NCBI GenBank assembly: GCA_023389035.1
Contig: JAEWFC010000002.1
Location: 40,985 to 104,984, forward strand
Source: Acidobacteriota bacterium
Lineage (GTDB): Bacteria > Acidobacteriota > Blastocatellia > Pyrinomonadales > Pyrinomonadaceae
DNA length: 64,000 nucleotides
Reading direction: 5' to 3'
The notes beneath the pieces were generated by a model. The model did not search any database. It saw only the letters and a list, made by a program, of their open reading frames with translations, and was not told the origin of the DNA. The position numbers and the translations under genes were made by a program. Within the stretch, counting starts at the first letter, position 1; every line of letters starts with the position of its first letter. This document shows positions 41,512-51,008 of this stretch, in pieces.

Positions 41512-43173
41512 TTAAAACGCCGGTTCTTCATAGATGCCGTAGACGTCACGCAGGGCGACGCAGATCTCTTCGACGGTCGCGTAAGCGGCGACTGCCTCGA
41601 TGATCGAGGGCATCGTGTTCTCGTCTGTTTCGGCAGCCTTCTTTAGTTTTTCAAGAGCGTTGGCAACGGCCCCGTTGTCACGCGTTGACCGAACCTTTGC
41701 GAGCCTCTCCAGCTGATGATCTCGAACGGTCTCGTCGATCTGCAGGATATCGGTCTTGTGGCTCTCCGATTCCATCGCGTATTTGTTCACTCCGACGATG
41801 ACCTGTTCATTTCGTTCGACGGCCTTCTGATATTGATACGCCGATTCCTGGATCTCACGCTGCGGGAAACCCGCCTCAACAGCTTCTACCATTCCTCCGA
41901 AACCGTCGATCTTGTCAAAGTAATCGAAGCAGCCGTCGATCATCTTCTGTGTGAGCGATTCGATGTAATAGCTGCCGCCAAGCGGGTCAACTGTATTCGC
42001 AACGCCGGTCTCCTCGGCGATGATCTGCTGCGTGCGGAGAGCGATAAGCGCCGCCTGATCGGTCGGCAGAGCGAGAGCCTCATCGTATGAGTCGGTATGC
42101 AGCGACTGTGTGCCGCCAAGAACGCCTGCGAGTGCCTGAATGGCCACACGGGCGATGTTGTTGAGCGGCTGCTGAACGGTCAGCGAGACGCCTGCGGTCT
42201 GCGTATGGAAACGCATCTGCATCGTCCGGGGATTCTTCGCTCCGAAGCGTTCCTTCATCGTCTTAGCCCAGACGACTCGTGCCGCGCGGTACTTTGCGAT
42301 CTCCTCGAAAAAGTCGTTGTGAGCGTTAAAGAAGAACGAGAGACGCGGCACGAAATCGTCCACGTCCATACCGCGATCGACGCCGTACTGCACGTATTCG
42401 ACGCCATCACGCAGCGTGAACGCCAGCTCCTGCAGAGCGGTCGCACCTGCCTCACGAATGTGGTAGCCGCTGATCGATATCGGATTGTATTTGGGAACGT
42501 GCTTGGTCGTGTATTCGAACGTGTCGATCACGAGCTTCATCGCCGGCTTGATCGGGTAGATCCATTCTTTCTGGGCGATATATTCCTTGAGGATGTCGTT
42601 CTGCAGCGTGCCCGAGATCTTCTTGAAATCAGCCTTCTGCTTTTCCGCGACGACCAGGTACATCGCAAGGAAGATCGGGGCCGGGGCGTTGATGGTCTGC
42701 GAGACCGTTACCTCATCAAGCGGAATTCCGTCGAAGAGCACCTCAAAATCAGCAAGCGACGACACGGCAACACCGCATTTGCCGACCTCGCCTTCGCTCA
42801 AGGGAGAATCGGCGTCAAGTCCCATCAGTGCCGGAAGATCATAGGCGACCGAAAGGCCGGTCTGGCCGTGTTCCATCAGATATTTGAAGCGTGCGTTGGT
42901 ATTCTCGGGCGAAGAGAACCCCGCGAACTGACGCATCGTCCAGAGCTTCCCGCGGTAACCTGTCGGGTGTATTCCGCGTTTGTAGGGGTATTCACCGGGA
43001 AACCCGACATCGATGCCTTCGCTGTCGCTCTCGGTGTAGAGACGCTCGACAGGCTCAAGCGAAACGCCCTCGAACGACTTCTTTCGCTCAGCGGTCTTGT
43101 CCAGTACCTTCTGCAGCGTCTCAGCTTCCCAACGTGCCTTATCAGTCAATGCTTCTTTGATCTCGGTTGCCAT
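41512..43173 (-). CDS. Acyl-CoA mutase large subunit, methylmalonyl-CoA mutase type
   Basis: 553 residues covering the substrate-binding TIM barrel of B12-dependent acyl-CoA mutases. Family blocks include PYKRGIHPTGYRGKLWTMRQFAGF, TGLSVAYDLPALMG, SGYHIREAGATALQELAFTLRDG, the QTAGVSLTVQQPLNNIARVA stretch and the LHTDSYDEALALPT end. The cobalamin-binding domain (DxHxxG) is missing and must come from a separate small subunit, as in two-gene mutases. The reaction is probably methylmalonyl-CoA to succinyl-CoA, but isobutyryl- or ethylmalonyl-type activity is possible. The small subunit and the MeaB chaperone are not in the window. Confidence 0.92.
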   Translation of the reverse strand: MATEIKEALTDKARWEAETLQKVLDKTAERKKSFEGVSLEPVERLYTESDSEGIDVGFPGEYPYKRGIHPTGYRGKLWTMRQFAGFSSPENTNARFKYLMEHGQTGLSVAYDLPALMGLDADSPLSEGEVGKCGVAVSSLADFEVLFDGIPLDEVTVSQTINAPAPIFLAMYLVVAEKQKADFKKISGTLQNDILKEYIAQKEWIYPIKPAMKLVIDTFEYTTKHVPKYNPISISGYHIREAGATALQELAFTLRDGVEYVQYGVDRGMDVDDFVPRLSFFFNAHNDFFEEIAKYRAARVVWAKTMKERFGAKNPRTMQMRFHTQTAGVSLTVQQPLNNIARVAIQALAGVLGGTQSLHTDSYDEALALPTDQAALIALRTQQIIAEETGVANTVDPLGGSYYIESLTQKMIDGCFDYFDKIDGFGGMVEAVEAGFPQREIQESAYQYQKAVERNEQVIVGVNKYAMESESHKTDILQIDETVRDHQLERLAKVRSTRDNGAVANALEKLKKAAETDENTMPSIIEAVAAYATVEEICVALRDVYGIYEEPAF

Positions 43174-43218
43174 AATTTATACGTGTATAAGCGAGATTTT
43201 AGCACAGGACGGGCGGGA

Positions 43219-43272
43219 AGTGCCGAGTGACGAGTGATGAGTGACGGGAAGTGACAAGTGGCGAGTGACGGG
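43219..43272. repeat. Degenerate GTGACGAGT short repeat
   Basis: The unit GTGA(C/T)(G/A)AGT occurs about five times in 54 bases (for example GAGTGACGAGTGATGAGTGA). It lies in the intergenic space just upstream of the mutase gene, where a promoter would be expected. Confidence 0.5.
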
Positions 43273-43356
43273 TGTCAGGCGGAAACATGACCGGTAGGGA
43301 GTGTGCGCTAACCGTCGTACCGGTTCTTGACGGTCAGACCTAGTTTCAGACCGGGG

Positions 43357-43410
43357 TGTAACAGTAATCGTGTACCAATGTATCAATTTGTCTACCCCTT
43401 TACTGTTACA
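43357..43410. repeat. Exact 11-bp dyad overlapping the MFS gene end
   Basis: TGTAACAGTAA (43357-43367) and TTACTGTTACA (43400-43410) are perfect complements. The CTGTTACA core of the right arm begins 46 bases after the TGTAACAG of the left arm, twice the 23-base spacing seen upstream of hcp. The right arm lies within the last codons of the MFS gene, so the hairpin could form in its 3' end. Confidence 0.6.
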
Positions 43411-44711
43411 GTGTCAGGCTTCAGCGAACGGGCGGCTGCGAACATTACGACAGCAAGCACGATGCAGAGTGCAGGTACGACGTACATTGCGGACTGAAGG
43501 CCTGCGGCACGGAAGGGTTCGAGCGACGAGGCTGACTGATCGATCACGCCTGCGGCAGTTGCGGCAGCACGTGTGAAATGATCGCTCATCATTCCAACCA
43601 CGTAAGGCCCGAGTGCACCCCCGAACAGGTACATTGCCATGAAATAGATCGCCATCGCGGTGCCTCGGTGTTCGGGAGGCGTGATGTCTGCGATCGTTGC
43701 GTAGGTCACAGAATAATAGAAGTACATCAGTGCGAAGGCACCGCCCATCGCTAACAGAAATAGCTGCGTGCTGCCGCTTTCGGCCATGATCGCTGCAACA
43801 AAGAGTGGTACCGAAAGCAGCGTGGCAGCTGCGACGACAAGCAAACCGCCATTCGCACGCCAACGCTTTGCGTAGTCACCGACGAGGCCTCCGAGCAGCA
43901 GCCCGGGAATGGTGAAAATGCCGTTTACGAGCATTGCAATGATGTTCGCATCCCGAATATCAAGCTCGTGATGCCGCATCAAATAAGGCGTCATGAACGA
44001 CGAAAGGGCATAAAGGCTGAAGTTGTGGAGTGCACCCGAAAGTATCAGCCAGAGCATCGTGCTCGAAGAGAGAATGCGTTTTGCGGAAGGGAGAAAGCGG
44101 TCTGCTTGAGATGCAGTTGGCCCTGTATTCGAACGTGCAGGCTCTGCGATCAATAGTGCCAGAACTGCAAGGGCCAACCCCGGAACACCGGCAACAAAAA
44201 AGGCATATCTCCAGCCGTATTCCCGTGCGACGGTACCGCTCACATAAAAGCTCAAGGCGATGCCGATCGGCAGCCCGAGCATAAAAATGCTCATCGCTCT
44301 CGCACGCTTTTCAGCAGGGAAGAGGTCGCTGATCAGAGACGCAGCCGCAGGAGCACACGAGGCCTCACCGACTCCTACTCCGAGACGCAAAAGAAATATC
44401 TGCGAGAAGCTCCGTGCAAACCCTGATGCGAACGTGAACAGGCTCCAGAGAAAGACGCCGCCTGCGAGGATGTATTTTCTCGGCGTTCGGTCAGCAAGTC
44501 TTCCAAGCGGCAAACCGACGAAGGCGTACAAAAGCGTGAACGCCGTTGCGAGCAATCCGAGCGACGTATCCGACAGCTCAAACTCACGGCGTATAGGCTC
44601 ACCGACCGCTCCGATGATCAGCCGGTCAAAGAAGTTCATCAGGTTGATCGCAAATAGAATGATCAACGCATACCATGCTGAGCTTCTTCGAATGCCTGTG
44701 GCCTCAGTCAT
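43392..44711 (-). CDS. MFS transporter
   Basis: 439 residues with 12 predicted membrane helices. The loop 2-3 motif (PLGRLADRTPRKYILAGG), the helix 5 region VGEASCAPAAASLISDLFPAEKRARAMS and the second-half repeat are those of the major facilitator superfamily, nearest to the spinster/hexuronate-like group. The substrate is unknown. The gene stands alone between the mutase gene and a divergent lipoprotein gene. Confidence 0.88.
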   Translation of the reverse strand: MTEATGIRRSSAWYALIILFAINLMNFFDRLIIGAVGEPIRREFELSDTSLGLLATAFTLLYAFVGLPLGRLADRTPRKYILAGGVFLWSLFTFASGFARSFSQIFLLRLGVGVGEASCAPAAASLISDLFPAEKRARAMSIFMLGLPIGIALSFYVSGTVAREYGWRYAFFVAGVPGLALAVLALLIAEPARSNTGPTASQADRFLPSAKRILSSSTMLWLILSGALHNFSLYALSSFMTPYLMRHHELDIRDANIIAMLVNGIFTIPGLLLGGLVGDYAKRWRANGGLLVVAAATLLSVPLFVAAIMAESGSTQLFLLAMGGAFALMYFYYSVTYATIADITPPEHRGTAMAIYFMAMYLFGGALGPYVVGMMSDHFTRAAATAAGVIDQSASSLEPFRAAGLQSAMYVVPALCIVLAVVMFAAARSLKPDTVTVKG

Positions 44712-44773
44712 ATAGGGTGGAGCGGTCAGCTAAAACATTGCCAAGCCGTTCATCAGTGAAATACAATTGGCAG

Positions 44774-45265
44774 GTGAAAATCAAACTGCTTTTTACGCTC
44801 TCGCTTTGCTTCCTGCTGACGGGATGTGTCGGTCCGGCAGAAAATGCCAACCGTGCGAACACCTCGCAAGCCAACCAGGCAAATGCCGCTAACAAGGCAA
44901 AGGACAATGCCGACGAGCTTGCCCTGATGATCCCGTTGAGCGTTGAACCCGAGGATGCGGTTTGGCGGGACGAAACGGTTGCAGGCCAACGCAAGCTGAC
45001 CGCGGTCCTGCTTTACACCTCAGCTAATGCAGATCAGATCGCGGAAAGAGCAGCCGCACATGGTCCCAAACAGCCGTCATCGATCGAACCCGCGGAATGG
45101 TTTCCTGCCGAATTGATCTCACAAAGCGAGCTTTCGACCGACTCCACTGCACTGCCTGCCGAGGCAATGCCCGCCAACGATTTTGTTCAGGCACCGTTCA
45201 CCGAAGGAAAGCTGACACGCGTAAACGGCACGGACTATTTCGTGCTTGAGCTGTTCGTCAAATAA
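44774..45265 (+). CDS. Lipoprotein of unknown function
   Basis: 163 residues from the GTG at 44774, which gives a proper lipoprotein signal (basic start, hydrophobic core and the lipobox LLTGC with Cys18). The open frame continues upstream but that part is not signal-like. An Asn/Ala-rich linker (ANRANTSQANQANAANKA) tethers a soluble domain of about 110 residues (PLSVEPEDAVWRDE to YFVLELFVK). I do not recognise the domain. It should be anchored in the outer or inner membrane, facing the periplasm. Its 3' end overlaps the convergent response-regulator gene by 31 bases. Confidence 0.7.
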   Translation: MKIKLLFTLSLCFLLTGCVGPAENANRANTSQANQANAANKAKDNADELALMIPLSVEPEDAVWRDETVAGQRKLTAVLLYTSANADQIAERAAAHGPKQPSSIEPAEWFPAELISQSELSTDSTALPAEAMPANDFVQAPFTEGKLTRVNGTDYFVLELFVK

Positions 45266-46611
45266 GCATCCGGCTCGCCGTAGCGTTTGAGCTTGCGGTA
45301 GAGCGTCGAGAGATCTATACCGAGCGTGCGAGCTGCGGCCACCTTATCACCGTCATTCTCTGCAAGTATTGAATTGATGTAATTCCGTTCGACCTCTTCA
45401 AGCGTGAGGGCTGCACGGTCCTCTTCCGGATCGTGTGCAGCAGCCCGAAGCCGAGGCGGCAGATCGCCGACGTCTATCACATCGCTGCTCAAAATAAACG
45501 CACGTTCGATGACGTTCTCAAGCTCACGCACATTGCCCGGCCAATCGTAACCGGTCAGCAACTGCATCGCTTCGGGAGTGATCGGACGATCTGGCAAGTT
45601 CTGGTCACGAGCAGCTTTCGCAGCGAAATGCTTGATCAGCAGAGGCACATCATCACGGCGTTCGCGGAGAGGCGGGATCGTGATCTCAATGACGTTGATC
45701 CGATAAAACAGATCCTCGCGAAAACGCCCCTCGGCCACTTCATTCTGCAGGTCCCGATTCGTAGCAGCGATCACACGGGCGTCAAAGCTGAGCGGAACCG
45801 ATGCACCGACGGGCGTGACCTCGTGTTCCTGCAATGTTCTCAACAGCTTTACCTGCAGCGGCATAGGCATCTCGCCGATCTCATCCAAAAACACGGTTCC
45901 GCCTTCAGCAGCACGGAAAAGCCCCAGCCGATCAGCCGAAGCTCCCGTAAACGAGCCTTTCACATGACCGAACAGCTCGCTTTCTAGCAGCGATTCCGTC
46001 AGTGCACCGCAATTTACGGCGAGGAAAGGCTTGGCGGAACGGTTGCCGTTGAAATGGATGGCACGAGCGATAAGTTCCTTTCCGGTACCGCTTTCACCCT
46101 GGATCAGAACGTTGGCATTCGTGTCAGCCACACGTCTGACGATCTCGAAGATCTGATTCAGCTCGTCACTTTTCCCGATGATCTCTGTGAAGTTGTAGTG
46201 TTTGTTCAGCTCTCGCCGGAGTGCACGATTTTGCTGGAACAGGTCATGCTGGGCCGCTGCATTTCGGATCGTCTGCAGCAGGTCGTCGTTTACAAAAGGT
46301 TTTGTTATGTAATCGTATGCACCTTTCCGCAAGGCGGCGATCGCTGAATCGACCGACGAGTACGCGGTCATGATAATTACCATTGCCTCTTCGTCGATCG
46401 ACTTGATGCGGTCAAGCAGCTCGATGCCGTCGATACCAGCCATTTTTATGTCAGTCAGGACAACGGCAAAGCGATCCGCAGCGAAAAGCTCCAGGGCATT
46501 TTCAGCACTGTCAGCGGTCACGACCCGATAGCCTTCGCTCTCCAAAAGACGTCGAAGTATCGACCGCATCAGTTCTTCATCTTCGACGACAAGGACGCTT
46601 TGTTTGGGCAT
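45235..46611 (-). CDS. Sigma-54-dependent response regulator (NtrC family)
   Basis: 458 residues. The receiver domain has the phospho-acceptor Asp54 (VVLTDIKMAGIDG) and Lys104. The AAA+ domain has Walker A GESGTGKE (172-179), a GSFTGA loop (219-224; the usual form is GAFTGA, and the Ser variant is known in functional activators), and Walker B TVFLDEIGEM. The Fis-type helix-turn-helix is at the end (VAAARTLGIDLSTLYRKLKRYGE). It activates transcription by sigma-54 RNA polymerase. No cognate kinase gene is adjacent; the NtrB-like kinase at 6452-8209 is a candidate partner. Confidence 0.94.
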   Translation of the reverse strand: MPKQSVLVVEDEELMRSILRRLLESEGYRVVTADSAENALELFAADRFAVVLTDIKMAGIDGIELLDRIKSIDEEAMVIIMTAYSSVDSAIAALRKGAYDYITKPFVNDDLLQTIRNAAAQHDLFQQNRALRRELNKHYNFTEIIGKSDELNQIFEIVRRVADTNANVLIQGESGTGKELIARAIHFNGNRSAKPFLAVNCGALTESLLESELFGHVKGSFTGASADRLGLFRAAEGGTVFLDEIGEMPMPLQVKLLRTLQEHEVTPVGASVPLSFDARVIAATNRDLQNEVAEGRFREDLFYRINVIEITIPPLRERRDDVPLLIKHFAAKAARDQNLPDRPITPEAMQLLTGYDWPGNVRELENVIERAFILSSDVIDVGDLPPRLRAAAHDPEEDRAALTLEEVERNYINSILAENDGDKVAAARTLGIDLSTLYRKLKRYGEPDAYLTNSSSTK

Positions 46612-46710
46612 AGGAATGCGTGACGTTAAGCGTGATATCTCAGTCTAGCACAAGGCTTTAATGTTTATTCAGTTTCGTGTTAGCATCGAAATATTGGCAC
46701 GTAAAACTCA

Positions 46711-49245
46711 ATGCGGTTCAAATTCCTACCTATTGCCCTTGTGCTCGTTGTACTCCTTTCCACACAAGGCAGTTCACAGCAGACGAACCCAGTTGACCGT
46801 CAGGTAGCCAATCCGATAACCGACACGCCTAACATCAATCCGGTCTCTGCCGAGCAAAGCATCGCCGCACCAAAACAGTTAAAAGACGATACCGAACAGG
46901 AAGGCGGTGACGGTGAGGTCGTCGTGTATTCCGAACGCCAGACCGTCGAGGGCGAAGAGGGTAAACGCATCATTATTTACACCGGCAATGTCGATGTGAA
47001 ATACGGCATATATCGTCTGCAGGCCGACAAGATCACGCTTTATGAAGCCGAAGACAAAATGGATGCCGAGGGCAGCGTCATCTTTGACCAGGGCGACGAT
47101 CAGCGCATAACCGGTGCACGCGGTATCTGGAACCTGCGGACGAAGCTGGGTTCATTTGAGGATTCGACAGGCTTCACAAATCAGACCGACGACGGCACGG
47201 TGCTTTACTTTTCCGCGGACAGGGTTGAACGCGTCTCGCTGACGGAGGTGGTCGTCACAAAAGGGAAGTTCACCGCCTGCGACGAGGCCGTTCCGAAGTG
47301 GTCATTTACGGCAGACGAAGCACGCATCCGGATCAACGACCGCGTCAGGCTAAAAGGAGCAAAGTTCAGGATCAAGGACGTGCCGGTCGCCGTTCTCCCG
47401 TTTGCCTCTATCCCGATCAAGCAGCAGGACCGCGCGAGCGGTTTCCTTACGCCGACGGTCGGCTATTCACGCAATAAGGGCGTTCGGTTGTCAGGTGCGT
47501 ATTACCAGACATTAGGACGTTCGGCAGATGTGACGTTCCGTGGTGATCTCTACACATCGCGAGGCATCGGTTACGGCCTGGACTTTCGTTCGCGGGCCAA
47601 CTCTCGCTCATATTTCAATGCAGGCTTCTACGCTGTTCAGGATCGGGTTCTGGGAAAGAGTGCGAGTCGCGAATACCCTGACCAGGGCGGTTCGATCGTG
47701 TATGCGGAAGGCGTTCAATTCTTCCCGAACGGGTTCACTGCCGCAGCCGATGTGCGTTTGACATCGAACTTGGCATTCCGCCAGGTGTTCTCCGACGGCA
47801 TTCAGCAGATCATCTCGCCGATCGAGGTCTCGCAGGTCTTTATCAATAAGAGTTGGGACAACTACACGCTCAATCTTTTGGCACGTTCGCAGACGATCAC
47901 GATCCCGAACGTCACCATCAAAACCCGAAATCTTCCGAGCGTCAACTTCGAGAAACGTCCCTCGATGATCTCGTTTTTGAAGCCGATCTACTTTTCATTC
48001 AAGGCAGCTCTCGAAGGAGTGTCGCGTCGCGAATCGGTTGCCGACATCGGCCTTTATCGCCAGCAGACCGGTACCGAACCGGTCGTTTCACCGGCCGTAG
48101 GCCAGCGTCTCGACTTTTACCCGCAGTTCACGCTGCCGATCAATACCAAGTACTTTAATTTCACAGCCACCGCAGGCGGACGGGTCACATACTATTCCAA
48201 CTCCTTCAACGATATGCGACGGGTGGTCGGCGACACTGTCATCAGGCGGTACGGCGAGTTCGAATTCGACGTCCGGCCAGTCGCCCTGGCTCGAAACTTT
48301 TACGGCAAGAATGACACGTTCAAGTTTCGGCACGTCATCGAGCCTTACGCGACGTATCGGTTCGTAAAGGGCGTTAACAATTTCAACCGGATAATCCGGT
48401 TCGATCACGTCGACACGATCACCGACACTAACGAGATCGAATTCGGCGTTATCAATCGTATCTACACACGCCGCTACGCCGAGGCGGTCACCAGTGAAGC
48501 CCAGCGTCGCCTCGCCGAAGAAGCTAAGGCGGATTTCGACATTGAAGATCCGGCCGTCGGTGACAAGGACGCACTAAAAGCCCAGCCGTACGAAATATTC
48601 AATCTCACCGTCCGCGGGAAGTACTTCTTCGACAAGACGTTCGGCGGTGCACTCGTGCCCGGCCGCAGAAACCAGATCGCACCGATCACGGCACTAAGCT
48701 TTTACACATTCGGCGGCGTTCCTCGCCGGTTCTCGCCGCTTAGCATCGACATGACCTACAGGCCGCAGCGTACGATCTTTGTAAATTCGCGGGCGGACGT
48801 GGGTTTTCAGGGAGATGGTCTGCGTGCCGTCTCGGCGACCGTCGGTTACGATACGTCTTTCGTCAAATTCTTCCAGACCTTTTACTACACACGGGCGGTC
48901 ACTCTCGTCCCGTCGCTGTTCCAGCATTCAGATCAGAACGGAAAAGAGCCCGGCACGCTGCGAGGTTCGCAGTGGAGCCCGTCAATCTTTGTTGGGAACC
49001 GTGACAAAGGTTTGTACGGCGGAGCGTCGGTGTTTTTTGATTTCGAGAATCGCCGCGCTACAAGGCTCTCGCCGCTTATCAGCTCTCTATACACGCTAGG
49101 TTACGCCTACGACTGCTGTTCCCTCGCCGTGCAGTACTACACGTTCAACGTCGGTGCCCGCAACGAGAACCGCATCGTCTTTAGCTTTCGCTTGAACGGT
49201 ATCGGAACGTTCGGTACCGAACAATTCGGGCAGGGCCTGCGTTAA
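46711..49245 (+). CDS. lptD: LPS-assembly protein LptD family
   Basis: 844 residues with a signal peptide (cleavage near GSSQQ). The N-terminal part (about 75-210) is the OstA beta-jellyroll that receives lipopolysaccharide from LptA: YTGNVDVKYGIYRLQADKITLYEAEDKMDAEG and the GARGIWNL repeat. The remainder is a large outer-membrane beta-barrel with alternating strands (FRGDLYTSRGIGYGLDFRSRA). One Cys (TACDEAVPK) lies near residue 190 and a CC pair (YDCCS) near 810, which could form the inter-domain disulfides seen in LptD. It would insert LPS into the outer leaflet with LptE. No other lpt gene is in the window. Confidence 0.85.
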   Translation: MRFKFLPIALVLVVLLSTQGSSQQTNPVDRQVANPITDTPNINPVSAEQSIAAPKQLKDDTEQEGGDGEVVVYSERQTVEGEEGKRIIIYTGNVDVKYGIYRLQADKITLYEAEDKMDAEGSVIFDQGDDQRITGARGIWNLRTKLGSFEDSTGFTNQTDDGTVLYFSADRVERVSLTEVVVTKGKFTACDEAVPKWSFTADEARIRINDRVRLKGAKFRIKDVPVAVLPFASIPIKQQDRASGFLTPTVGYSRNKGVRLSGAYYQTLGRSADVTFRGDLYTSRGIGYGLDFRSRANSRSYFNAGFYAVQDRVLGKSASREYPDQGGSIVYAEGVQFFPNGFTAAADVRLTSNLAFRQVFSDGIQQIISPIEVSQVFINKSWDNYTLNLLARSQTITIPNVTIKTRNLPSVNFEKRPSMISFLKPIYFSFKAALEGVSRRESVADIGLYRQQTGTEPVVSPAVGQRLDFYPQFTLPINTKYFNFTATAGGRVTYYSNSFNDMRRVVGDTVIRRYGEFEFDVRPVALARNFYGKNDTFKFRHVIEPYATYRFVKGVNNFNRIIRFDHVDTITDTNEIEFGVINRIYTRRYAEAVTSEAQRRLAEEAKADFDIEDPAVGDKDALKAQPYEIFNLTVRGKYFFDKTFGGALVPGRRNQIAPITALSFYTFGGVPRRFSPLSIDMTYRPQRTIFVNSRADVGFQGDGLRAVSATVGYDTSFVKFFQTFYYTRAVTLVPSLFQHSDQNGKEPGTLRGSQWSPSIFVGNRDKGLYGGASVFFDFENRRATRLSPLISSLYTLGYAYDCCSLAVQYYTFNVGARNENRIVFSFRLNGIGTFGTEQFGQGLR

Positions 49246-50102
49246 ACGGCTTCGGCTCGTTCCATTTTCAACGTGTGCAGGAATATCGCTGAGATCACGA
49301 TCGCGGCACCGATCATCGCCCAGCCGGTCGGTGCTTCGCCAACGAAAATATAGACCCAGACAGGATTCAGAAGCGGCTCGATAAAACCGATCAGGCTTGC
49401 ATCCAGCGGACGCGTGCCGCCGCGAACGCCCCGGATGAACAGGATGTACGAGATCCCGATCTGCAGCACTCCAAGAAATATAACCGCGAACCAGTCCAGC
49501 GGAACCATCGACGGAATGGCTGATATCCCGGTCGGGGCGGTAAGTACCGCGAGGATCAGATTGCCGTAGATAACGGCGATCACGGGATTAAAGCCCTCGC
49601 CTCGCGGATGCCGCAGCAGCATTATGTACAGACCGAGAAATACGCCTGAAAGCAGGGCCGCAATGTTCCCCTGATAGTCGCTGACCTCGAGCTTGCCGAC
49701 AAAGAAAAGACTCATACCGGCGAGCACAATTACGACGGTCACGAGATCGCGAAGCTTAAACTTTTCGCCAATGATGAACGGCGCGAGTATTAAAATATAG
49801 ATCGGGGCCGTGTACTGAAGAAAAATGGCGTTTGCGGCGGTAGTCTTCTTGGTCGCCCAGACGAATAGGAACAGCAGCAGGGCATAGATCACCGACGTCA
49901 AAACCCCGAATCCATTGATCTTCAGCCCGTTTTGCCGGGTCAATAAAAAGACCGTGATAGCCGCGAACAGCGAACGAAAGAACGTTACCTGATAGGCATC
50001 CAGCGTAGTCAGCTTTATGAAAAGCCCGCCTGTGCTCCACAGAAATACCGCGATCAGGACGTAGATCACCGGGCTGGTCGTGTTTGCTTGCTGATCGCTC
50101 AT
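49242..50102 (-). CDS. EamA/DMT-family transporter
   Basis: 286 residues with ten predicted membrane helices. It begins TSPVIYVLIAVFLWSTGGLFIKLTTLDAYQ (compare the WGSTWIFIK form of the window's other EamA protein) and shows the second repeat near residue 145. The family exports or imports small metabolites. It converges with lptD, overlapping by four bases, and stands apart from other genes on its strand. Confidence 0.85.
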   Translation of the reverse strand: MSDQQANTTSPVIYVLIAVFLWSTGGLFIKLTTLDAYQVTFFRSLFAAITVFLLTRQNGLKINGFGVLTSVIYALLLFLFVWATKKTTAANAIFLQYTAPIYILILAPFIIGEKFKLRDLVTVVIVLAGMSLFFVGKLEVSDYQGNIAALLSGVFLGLYIMLLRHPRGEGFNPVIAVIYGNLILAVLTAPTGISAIPSMVPLDWFAVIFLGVLQIGISYILFIRGVRGGTRPLDASLIGFIEPLLNPVWVYIFVGEAPTGWAMIGAAIVISAIFLHTLKMERAEAV

Positions 50103-50315
50103 ATCGGTAATATTAAGCTTGAATTGTCACCCAAATCAGGTGTCATTATCAACAACCATCCCCCGACAAAAGTTCTTGGCAACCTGATATTGATGCAGTT
50201 CTTCAAATGTTCGTACGAAAAACAAGACGCGGGAGCGTTCCGCCGTTCACCTCGAGACGGTGCCCATAAAAGCTCTCGACCCTTATTTCTTTCACTCAGG
50301 ACAAATTAGCAGTAT

Positions 50316-50948
50316 ATGAAAAACTCGTTCTTTCGCAGTGCCGCGGCAATGGTTCTTGCCGCGATCGTCGGACTCTCCGCTGTCTCAGCCCAAACCGAAC
50401 AAGTGCAGGACCTCTCGCAGATCAAAATTGGTAACTTTGGCCAAATGGACGAACGCCTCTATCGCGGTGCTCAACCCGAACCGGGCGATTACGCGTCTCT
50501 TGCCGCACTCGGCATTAAGACGATCGTCGATCTTCGCAACGACCCCACGGATTATGAAAAAGCAGCCGCCGAAGCTCAGGGCATGAAGTACGTGAATATC
50601 CCGATGAGCGGCTGGAAATACCCTGATGACGAGGATGTGGAAGCTTTCATGGCCCTAATGAACAACCCGGAAACGGGCAAGGTTTACGTTCACTGCAAGG
50701 CCGGCAAGCACCGTACGGGATTGGTCGGTGCGGTTTACCGTTTCAATAACTACGATTGGTCCTACGATCAGGCGTACAAAGAAATGAAGAAGTACAACTA
50801 CACCTCGTGGCCTGTTCACTTCAATATCAAATCGTACGTTAAGAGCTATTCAAAACAGTACGAGAAAGAGAAGAGCCGGAATGCTGCAGCAGCAGCACGA
50901 GCGGCCGCTGTTCGCACGGCAACTGCGACCGCGGGCGTCGCGAACTAG
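50316..50948 (+). CDS. Secreted dual-specificity/tyrosine phosphatase-like protein
   Basis: 210 residues with a signal peptide (cleavage near VSAQT, residue 26). The cysteine phosphatase signature HCKAGKHRTG is complete with Cys127 and Arg133, and the general acid is probably an Asp in the SGWKYPDDEDVEA segment near 98-110. The fold is that of DSP-PTPases related to the fused DSP-PTPase/NAD-kinase-type proteins (RLYRGAQPEPGDYASLAALGIKTIVDLRN). The C-terminus is Ala-rich and basic. Placed outside the inner membrane, it would hydrolyse a phosphate ester or polyphosphate there. It converges on the ppk1 operon and shares its terminator. Confidence 0.85.
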   Translation: MKNSFFRSAAAMVLAAIVGLSAVSAQTEQVQDLSQIKIGNFGQMDERLYRGAQPEPGDYASLAALGIKTIVDLRNDPTDYEKAAAEAQGMKYVNIPMSGWKYPDDEDVEAFMALMNNPETGKVYVHCKAGKHRTGLVGAVYRFNNYDWSYDQAYKEMKKYNYTSWPVHFNIKSYVKSYSKQYEKEKSRNAAAAARAAAVRTATATAGVAN

Positions 50949-50978
50949 TTCACAATCTTCAAGGAAATTAACGAAAAA

Positions 50979-51008
50979 GGGCTGCCAGACAAGGCAGCCC
51001 TTTTTTTT
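50979..51008. terminator. Bidirectional terminator between the phosphatase and DUF4956 genes
   Basis: GGGCTGCC (50979-50986) pairs perfectly with GGCAGCCC (50993-51000) around a six-base loop. Eight T residues follow on the plus strand and an A-run precedes it, so it works for both convergent genes. Confidence 0.9.

Noticed and set aside
42097..43230. 377-residue open frame antisense to the mutase gene
   Set aside because: It lies opposite a gene with clear conserved motifs; its translation is Arg/His-rich and has no recognisable domain. It is a shadow of codon usage.
46675..46700. TTGGCACG before lptD as a sigma-54 promoter
   Set aside because: No TTGC-type -12 element at the required distance.
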